Shown here in pieces: positions 44,291 through 49,093 of a DNA stretch of 49,093 nucleotides. The translations under genes were made by a program, and so were the position numbers. Source of the stretch: Gemmatimonadaceae bacterium (GTDB lineage: Bacteria; Gemmatimonadota; Gemmatimonadetes; Gemmatimonadales; Gemmatimonadaceae); the NCBI GenBank assembly GCA_025931335.1, contig JAICNG010000021.1:1-49093 (forward strand), in the 5' to 3' direction. The notes under the pieces are model-generated. The model was not told where the DNA came from. It did no database searches and was given only the letters and a program-made list of their open reading frames with translations. Numbering within the stretch: the stretch's first letter is position 1; each line of letters opens with the position of its first letter.

Positions 44291-45319
44291 GGGGCCGCAT
44301 GCGACCGCGCGAACGGGAATTCCGCCGTTCGTGGTATTTAGAAGGGGCCTGAAAGACAGCCTCGTCGCTTTCTCCAGCCGCGCGTCGGCCGAGTACATCG
44401 CGACGGTCCATCCCGCGCACTTCGCGCGCATCACCTTCCCGAACTGCGCGTAGAGGTTTCGCAGCGCCGCTCGCTCGCTCACGCGCACGCCGTAGGGCGG
44501 GTTCGTGCATACCCAGCCCGGCTCCGCCGGTGGCTCGATGGCCGACAGCGCCCGCTGCTCGAAGGTGATGTCGCCCGCGACACCGGCGCGCGCAGCGTTC
44601 GCCGTGGCCGCGGCGATGGCGCCGGCGTCTCGATCGGAGGCGAGGATCGGCGACGGGACGTGCGGCAACGCTGCTTGCGCCGCATCGGCGTGAACTCGTC
44701 GCCACAGGCCAGCGTCGAAGTCCGGCCACTCCATGAATGCGAAGCGACGGTGCAAGCCCGGCGCGATGCGACGCGCCAGCAGCGCGCCTTCGATCGCGAT
44801 GGTGCCCGAACCGCAAAACGGATCGAGGAGCGGTGCATCCGTGCGCCAATCGGCGGCGAGCAGGAGCGCGGCAGCGAGCGTCTCACGAATGGGAGCCTTG
44901 GCCGTCGCCTCCCGATACCCCCGGCGATGAAGCAGCTCCCCTGATGTATCGACGCTCAGCAGACAACGGTCGTGCGCCATACGCACGATGACGAGCTGGC
45001 CTGTCGCATCGTCGTCCTGGACCCTCTGGACCGCCACGATCCCCTCGACACCCAGTCGCTTTTCTATCGATTCCAACACTCGCTCGGCGACTGCCCCGGA
45101 GTGATAGAGACGCGACTTGCGACAGGTGACGCGGAGCTGAACGGGACGCTCGGCCACGAGATATCGTTCCCAGGGCTGACGTTTGGCCTGTCGCACGAGC
45201 TCGGGGAACCCGCGCGCCCCGAATTCCGCGACGCGCGCGATGATGCGGCTCGCCGTACGCAGGTGGAGGTTCGCGCGATAGATCGTCTCGCGGCCGCCGG
45301 TGAACGCGACTCCCCCCAT
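44267..45319 (-). CDS. rlmL: THUMP-domain RlmL-type 23S rRNA (guanine-N2) methyltransferase
   Basis: A 350-residue enzyme from the first ATG, but the family N-terminus clearly runs on upstream in the same frame: FAIAAPGLEPLVDRELRALG and then MGGVAFTGG aligns with the start of E. coli RlmL. No ATG, GTG or TTG exists there; a CTG at 45403 or an ATC at 45439 (with GGAG six bases upstream) are the candidates, so the true gene probably ends near 45403-45439. The THUMP region is about 30-130. The methyltransferase part has LLDPFCGSGTIAIEGALL and the catalytic NPPY motif in VCTNPPYGVRV. It modifies G2445-type sites in rRNA. A short one-domain form without the RlmK half. Confidence 0.88.
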   Translation of the reverse strand: MGGVAFTGGRETIYRANLHLRTASRIIARVAEFGARGFPELVRQAKRQPWERYLVAERPVQLRVTCRKSRLYHSGAVAERVLESIEKRLGVEGIVAVQRVQDDDATGQLVIVRMAHDRCLLSVDTSGELLHRRGYREATAKAPIRETLAAALLLAADWRTDAPLLDPFCGSGTIAIEGALLARRIAPGLHRRFAFMEWPDFDAGLWRRVHADAAQAALPHVPSPILASDRDAGAIAAATANAARAGVAGDITFEQRALSAIEPPAEPGWVCTNPPYGVRVSERAALRNLYAQFGKVMRAKCAGWTVAMYSADARLEKATRLSFRPLLNTTNGGIPVRAVACGPIEMRKKD

Positions 45320-45425
45320 GTCGACGCGTACGTCGTCGGCGCCGAGTGCGCGGAGCTCGCGATCGACCAGCGGCTCGAGGCCGGGTGCGGCGATCGCGAA
45401 CAGATCGAACCGATCGGGAGCCTGC

Positions 45426-46070
45426 CTAGTCGGCGAGATTCGCGTCTCCGTCCAGCGATCTCCAGAGGTACCAGCACGCGTACGTCGCGTAGGGCGACCA
45501 GCGAGCGCCGATCGTCAGCACCCGTCGAGGTGCAGGGAGCTTTCGCATGCCATACGCGCGCTGCAGTCCCTTGCGAATGCCAAGGTCGAGCTCGGGAAGC
45601 ACGTCGGGGCGCCCGAGTCTGAACATGAGGAACATTTGCGCGCTCCATCGTCCGATGCCCTTCACCGCCGTGAGGACCTCGATGACCTGGGCGTCATCGA
45701 GCTGATGAAGCCGATCGACGGGCAGCAGTCCCTCGTCCACGTGTCGCGCGAGATCGCGCACGTAGCCCAGCTTCTGGCGAGAGAGGCCGGCCGCGCGGAG
45801 ACGTTCGTCCGGTGTGGCGAGCAGCTGTGCGGCCGAGGGATAGCGCTCGTCGTACAGGTCAAGGACGCGGCCGAGGATGGTCGAAGCCGCCTTGCCCGAG
45901 AGCTGTTGATAGACGATGGCCCGCAGCAGCGCGTCGAAGTGGGTGCCGTCGGCGCGCCGCACGAATCGGCAGGGCCCCACCTGCGCGATGACGCGGGCGA
46001 TGCGCTCGTCGGTTTTGCGAAGGTGCGCGAGCGCGCGGCGGCGCTCGAGGGCGAGGGTGGGGTCGGGCAT
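45426..46070 (-). CDS. AlkA-like DNA-3-methyladenine glycosylase (HhH-GPD)
   Basis: A 214-residue base-excision repair enzyme that removes alkylated purines. The helix-hairpin-helix and catalytic part is IEVLTAVKGIGRWSAQMFLM, followed by PELDLGIRKG, with the Asp in DLGIRKG as the catalytic residue. The earlier YQQLSGKAASTI is the AlkA/MAG family segment. The C-terminal RWSPYATYACWYLWR is the typical terminal helix. The length fits the single-domain MAG1-like group, without the N-terminal beta domain of E. coli AlkA. Repeat hairpin K begins 6 bases upstream of its ATG. Confidence 0.92.
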   Translation of the reverse strand: MPDPTLALERRRALAHLRKTDERIARVIAQVGPCRFVRRADGTHFDALLRAIVYQQLSGKAASTILGRVLDLYDERYPSAAQLLATPDERLRAAGLSRQKLGYVRDLARHVDEGLLPVDRLHQLDDAQVIEVLTAVKGIGRWSAQMFLMFRLGRPDVLPELDLGIRKGLQRAYGMRKLPAPRRVLTIGARWSPYATYACWYLWRSLDGDANLAD

Positions 46071-46075
46071 GACGG

Positions 46076-46232
46076 CCAGGTGCTCGAGGTGCTCGAAGTG
46101 CTCGAGGTGCTCCAGGGAGAGGCAAGATGCCTACGGGAAACGGAGGGCTCAACCTGGCGGTTCCCCTTGAGCACGTCGAGCACGTCGAGCACCTCGAGCA
46201 CCTCGAGCACCTCGAGCACCTCGAGCACCTCG
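46076..46232. repeat. Repeat hairpin K, 9-mer class GGTGCTCGA (largest copy number)
   Basis: The left arm 46076-46116 has four to five units (AGGTGCTCG type). The right arm 46166-46232 has seven (GAGCACCTC, GAGCACGTC). The spacer is about 50 bases. Unusually, it lies between two divergent genes, a glycosylase (leftward) and a tiny membrane protein (rightward), so it covers the promoter region of both. The arms differ in copy number. Confidence 0.88.
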
Positions 46233-46283
46233 TTCGGTACGATCCCTGCGCAAGGCGGTCGCAACTCGAACCGGGGTTGTGAC

Positions 46284-46400
46284 ATGAATCGACTCTTCGC
46301 CGCGCTCGGCGCGGGCTGGGGCGCGAAGAAGCTGGGGGGCGGCTGCTTCACGACCGTCCTCATCTTCCTGCTCCTCTACTGGCTGTTGCGGAGTATCTAG
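46284..46400 (+). CDS. Tiny membrane protein (38 residues)
   Basis: A 38-residue protein: a basic N-terminal part (NRLFAALGAGWGAKKLGGGC) and one hydrophobic helix (TTVLIFLLLYWLL) ending RSI. The helix length is enough to cross the membrane once. The stop codon TAG forms CTAG with the stop of the convergent UdgX gene, so the two genes overlap by three bases and use the two strands of the same palindrome. It is too short to assign a family. Coding is likely because it starts with ATG, has membrane-type composition and fills the gap exactly. A possible small regulator of a membrane complex. Confidence 0.55.
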   Translation: MNRLFAALGAGWGAKKLGGGCFTTVLIFLLLYWLLRSI

Positions 46401-47053
46401 GCGCGCGCCTGAAGATGGCGCGCGACCTTCTCGAGGTCGGCGATGAAGTCCCGCTCCGCGGTGGCACGGGCGGCGGGGTCGGGCGCCCGAAGCACCGCTG
46501 ACGGGTGCACGGTGGCGAACACGGCCTCGGCGAGGGCGGACGGGATCGCCTTTCCGCGGTCCTTCGTCACGCGAAACTGCTTGCCGAGCAGCGCCTGGGC
46601 CGCGGTGGCGCCGAGCGCGATGACGACCCTCGGGCGCACGAGCGCGATCTCGGCATCCAGCCACGGGCGGCAGGCGCGGACCTCTGCATCGTTAGGCTTC
46701 TTGTGGATGCGCCGTGTGCCGCGCTCCCCGCGCTCCCACTTGAAGTGCTTGACGGCGTTCGTGACGTACACCGTCTCGCGGTCAATGCCGGCCTCATCGA
46801 GCGCGCGGTCGAGCAGCTTGCCCGCCGGGCCCACGAACGGGCGTCCGGTCTTGTCCTCCTGATCGCCCGGCTGCTCGCCGACGAACATCACCTCCGCCTG
46901 ACGAGGCCCCTCCCCGAAGACCGTCTGCGTGCCGAGCGTCCACAGCCAGCACGCCTTGCACCCTCTGGCGGCGGTGCGGACCTTCTCGAGGGTCGGACGT
47001 TCGGGAACGTAGGATGCGGCACTTTCGGCGTACGGTTTCACGCGTGTAGCCAC
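46397..47053 (-). CDS. udgX: UdgX-type uracil-DNA glycosylase/uracil-DNA-binding protein
   Basis: A 218-residue Fe-S uracil-DNA glycosylase superfamily member. GEQPGDQEDKTGRPFVGPAG is motif A, and KWERGERGTRRIHKKP contains the UdgX-specific Arg/His loop (His117) that in mycobacterial UdgX traps the uracil site by a covalent bond. ATVHPSAVLR is motif B. Cys pairs GCKACW and later Cys fit the 4Fe-4S cluster. GTG 47053 is preceded by AGGAGG with a 5-base gap, so I prefer it to longer frames. It converges on the tiny membrane protein gene. A role in DNA repair or damage tolerance is well supported for the family. Confidence 0.92.
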   Translation of the reverse strand: MATRVKPYAESAASYVPERPTLEKVRTAARGCKACWLWTLGTQTVFGEGPRQAEVMFVGEQPGDQEDKTGRPFVGPAGKLLDRALDEAGIDRETVYVTNAVKHFKWERGERGTRRIHKKPNDAEVRACRPWLDAEIALVRPRVVIALGATAAQALLGKQFRVTKDRGKAIPSALAEAVFATVHPSAVLRAPDPAARATAERDFIADLEKVARHLQARA

Positions 47054-47196
47054 GACTCCCTCCTGGCTGTGATGCACGGGCGCAATCGGCATGCCTCCAA
47101 CACGTCGAGGGGTGTGTCGTCGGCATGGCTGGCGACCGCGTGAGAGGTCGCACATCGTACATCCGGCGCTATTGCTTCCCGCTCCTTCGACCTGCC

Positions 47197-48360
47197 ATGC
47201 GACTGCACACTGCTCTGTTGCTCCCGCTGGTCGTCGGCTGTGCCGCGAGTCCTCGCGAGGCGGACGGGCCGTCGTTCGCGGGCTCGGCCATGGCCGACCA
47301 GGGCACCTTCATCGTTACCCTGGGCCGCGACACGATCGCGGCCGAGCGGTTCCGATTCGGCCGCGCGCGGATCGACGGCGAGGTCGTGACGCGAGTGCGC
47401 GAGACCGTGCGGCGCCCGTACGCGATCACCTTCGATGCGGAGGGCAGTCCGATCCGCCTCGAGTTCTCCACGCGACGCCCCACCGATACGCCGGCGAGCC
47501 CGCCGCTTCAGACCGCCGCCATCACGATCACCGATGATACGATCGTGATGGAGACGAAGCGCAACGACAGCACCGTCACGCGCCGCATTCCCGCGCCACG
47601 AGGCACCGTTCCGCTCCTGGGGCTCTCGTACGCGTCGTACGCCGTGCTCACGCGCCTGGCCGCGCACAGCGGCGCCGATAGCGTCGAGATTCCGACGTGG
47701 GCCGTGGGCGCGCAGCGCACGGACATGTTCAGCGTCGTCCGCGTGAACGCGGACACGATGAAGATCATCTCGCCGTTCGCGACGCTGTATGCTCGCGTGG
47801 ACGCCGCCGGTCGCATTCTCGGAGCCCAGGCGCTCGGTTCCACCTTCAAGGTGGTGGTGACGCGGGGTCCGATGACCGACCTCACCGCGATCGCGATGAT
47901 GCCGCCGATTCCTCAGCTGTCACCGCGCGATACCCTGCGCGCGAGCATCGGCGGGGCCAACTTCACCGTCACGTACTCTCGCCCGATGAAGCGTGGCCGC
48001 GTCTTGTTCGGCGAGACCGTCCCCTGGGGAGAGGTGTGGCGCACCGGCGCAAACGAAGCCACGCATTTCCACACCGACAAGAACCTGGAGATCGGCGGCA
48101 CGCCCGTCCCGGCGGGGACGTACACGCTGTGGACGATTCCGCGACCGGAGGGGTGGACGCTCATCATCAACAAGCAGACGGGCCAGTGGGGCACGATGTA
48201 CGACCCCGCGCAGGATCTGGCGCGCATCCCGATGCACGATGAAGCGCCCGAAGCGCGGACGGAGCAGCTGACGATCAGCCTCGAGCCCGGCGACGCCGGG
48301 GCCGTGCTCCGCCTGCGATGGGATGACCGTGAAGCGTGGGTTCCCATCGAGATCAAATAA
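47197..48360 (+). CDS. DUF2911 lipoprotein
   Basis: A 387-residue lipoprotein (MRLHTALLLPLVVGC, Cys15). The N-terminal half is a beta-rich region I do not recognise. The C-terminal half is a DUF2911 domain: RASIGGANFTVTYSRPMKRG, then VPWGEVWRTGANEATHFHTD and PAGTYTLWTIPRPEGWTLI. The His pair FHTD and Thr/Asn residues could bind a metal or sugar, but no function is established. ATG 47197 gives the lipobox; an upstream ATG at 47125 would only add Arg-rich residues. A DUF502 gene follows 33 bases later. Confidence 0.85.
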   Translation: MRLHTALLLPLVVGCAASPREADGPSFAGSAMADQGTFIVTLGRDTIAAERFRFGRARIDGEVVTRVRETVRRPYAITFDAEGSPIRLEFSTRRPTDTPASPPLQTAAITITDDTIVMETKRNDSTVTRRIPAPRGTVPLLGLSYASYAVLTRLAAHSGADSVEIPTWAVGAQRTDMFSVVRVNADTMKIISPFATLYARVDAAGRILGAQALGSTFKVVVTRGPMTDLTAIAMMPPIPQLSPRDTLRASIGGANFTVTYSRPMKRGRVLFGETVPWGEVWRTGANEATHFHTDKNLEIGGTPVPAGTYTLWTIPRPEGWTLIINKQTGQWGTMYDPAQDLARIPMHDEAPEARTEQLTISLEPGDAGAVLRLRWDDREAWVPIEIK

Positions 48361-48393
48361 CGAGCTGCCTTCCCTCATATTCGTCAGGCATCC

Positions 48394-48948
48394 ATGAAAC
48401 GTCTCGCGCAGTACTTTCTCCGCGGGCTTCTGCTGATCGCGCCGGTCGCGATCACGCTCTACGTCTGCGCCTGGATCTTTCGCGCCATCGATGGTCTGCT
48501 GGGGCTGCCGATCCCCGGCCTCGGGTTTCTCCTCACTCTCGTGGTGATCACCGTCGTCGGCTTTCTCGCCTCGAACCTCCTCGCGATCAGCCTGGTGTCG
48601 CTGCTCGAGCGGGTGATGACGCGGTTGCCGTTCGTCCGCCTCCTGTATACGTCGACGAAAGACTTGCTCGACGCGTTCGTCGGCGAGAAGCGGCGTTTCG
48701 ACACCCCGGTGATGGTGGACGTGACGCCCGATGGCGGTGCGAAGGCGCTCGGCTTCGTGACGATGCGCGCGCTCGACCACCTCGGCATCCGCGCGCACGT
48801 CGCGGTGTACTTTCCGCAGTCGTACAACTTCGCCGGCAACCTCCTGCTCGTTCCGAGCGAGCGGGTGACACCAGTCGCGGCGGACAGCGCCGCGGTGATG
48901 GCGTTCATCGTCTCCGGGGGAGTGACGGGGATTCGCCCCGACGAATGA
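48394..48948 (+). CDS. DUF502 family membrane protein
   Basis: A 184-residue protein with two or three N-terminal helices (RGLLLIAPVAITLYVCAWIF, GFLLTLVVITVVGFLASNLL) and a soluble part with FVRLLYTSTKDLLDAF, GFVTM and VYFPQSYNFAGNLLLVPSER. These are the DUF502 segments, found in many bacteria and plants. The role is unknown; membrane-associated trafficking has been suggested for plant members. It begins 33 bases after the DUF2911 gene on the same strand. It ends 145 bases before the window end, which holds a short tandem repeat and no complete gene. Confidence 0.92.
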   Translation: MKRLAQYFLRGLLLIAPVAITLYVCAWIFRAIDGLLGLPIPGLGFLLTLVVITVVGFLASNLLAISLVSLLERVMTRLPFVRLLYTSTKDLLDAFVGEKRRFDTPVMVDVTPDGGAKALGFVTMRALDHLGIRAHVAVYFPQSYNFAGNLLLVPSERVTPVAADSAAVMAFIVSGGVTGIRPDE

Positions 48949-49017
48949 AGCCAGGCAAGAAAAGGTTCTTCGCGGATTTCCGGGAACGATCGCGGTGACG
49001 GGGCCACGGACAGCCGA

Positions 49018-49075
49018 ACTGCTGAACGGACCCGTATAACAACACGAATTGCCCGAATTGCTCCCGGCGCCGCGC
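49018..49075. repeat. Short tandem repeat at window end, CGAATTGCC class
   Basis: CCGAACTGC (about 49013-49022) and CGAATTGCC CGAATTGCT (about 49045-49065) are direct 9-base repeats in the same orientation. Nothing complementary is visible before the window ends, so it may be one arm of another hairpin element. Confidence 0.4.
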
Positions 49076-49093
49076 AACCCTCCGCACACAAGC

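Noticed and set aside
46166..46232. CRISPR or satellite interpretation of the GGTGCTCGA run
   Set aside because: The unit is 9 bases with no spacers, and it pairs with an inverted arm; it fits the hairpin-repeat family instead.
45662..46363. A minus-strand frame encoding a Leu-Glu-Val repeat peptide
   Set aside because: The repeat peptide is just the 9-base repeat element K read as protein; the frame then runs antisense into the tiny membrane gene.

Overview
This window is a GC-rich (roughly two thirds G+C by eye) stretch of chromosome from a Gram-negative bacterium with an outer membrane: there are several lipoproteins, outer-membrane beta-barrels and a type IV pilin. The gene mix, the high GC, the many GTG/TTG starts and the large soluble poly-HAMP kinase fit a soil-type Gemmatimonadota best, but that placement is inference from gene flavour and not a proven assignment. 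I found no rRNA, tRNA, insertion sequence, prophage or CRISPR array. No gap between genes exceeds about 220 bases.

Layout. 1-2400: the end of a nucleoside/sugar ABC permease, an MFS transporter and a small Ig-like lipoprotein. 2330-6275: a leftward run of hybrid histidine kinase, ANTAR response regulator and type II NADH dehydrogenase. 6366-8405: a GT-C-like membrane protein. 8516-17724: a tightly overlapping leftward operon of sucA (2-oxoglutarate dehydrogenase E1), a PIG-L deacetylase fusion and a complete Fe(III)-type ABC importer. 17829-22057: a sensor kinase, a sigma-54-type promoter with a type IV pilin, and three envelope genes including a CX4CH cytochrome-like lipoprotein. 22218-25087: the three-gene transhydrogenase operon pntAA-pntAB-pntB, apparently transcribed as a leaderless mRNA. 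25259-26892: a TsdA-like dihaem cytochrome with a Tat-exported DsrE-like protein. 27055-31397: a GHL10 hydrolase, two outer-membrane proteins and a type 1 copper protein. 31400-43594: a signalling island with a receptor Ser/Thr kinase (sensor-HAMP-kinase), a GAF-like protein, a 1905-residue kinase with eight exact 276-bp HAMP repeats and three receiver domains, then translationally coupled cheR, cheB and a REC-PAS kinase. 43598-48948: a DedA-like membrane protein, an RlmL-type rRNA methyltransferase, an AlkA-like glycosylase, a UdgX-type uracil-DNA glycosylase, a tiny membrane protein, a DUF2911 lipoprotein and a DUF502 membrane protein.

The most unusual signal lies in the DNA between genes. 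At least eleven gene junctions carry long imperfect hairpins whose two arms are tandem arrays of a 7- or 9-base unit (xxxTGAG, GAYTGCG, TGACxxx, GGTGCTCGA or GGGRTCGAA classes). The same unit recurs at distant junctions, and four more loci carry a single arm. Several hairpins supply the stop codons of the convergent genes around them. They differ from ordinary terminators, which occur separately or nested inside them. I regard them as a dispersed family of short-tandem-repeat hairpin elements of unknown function.
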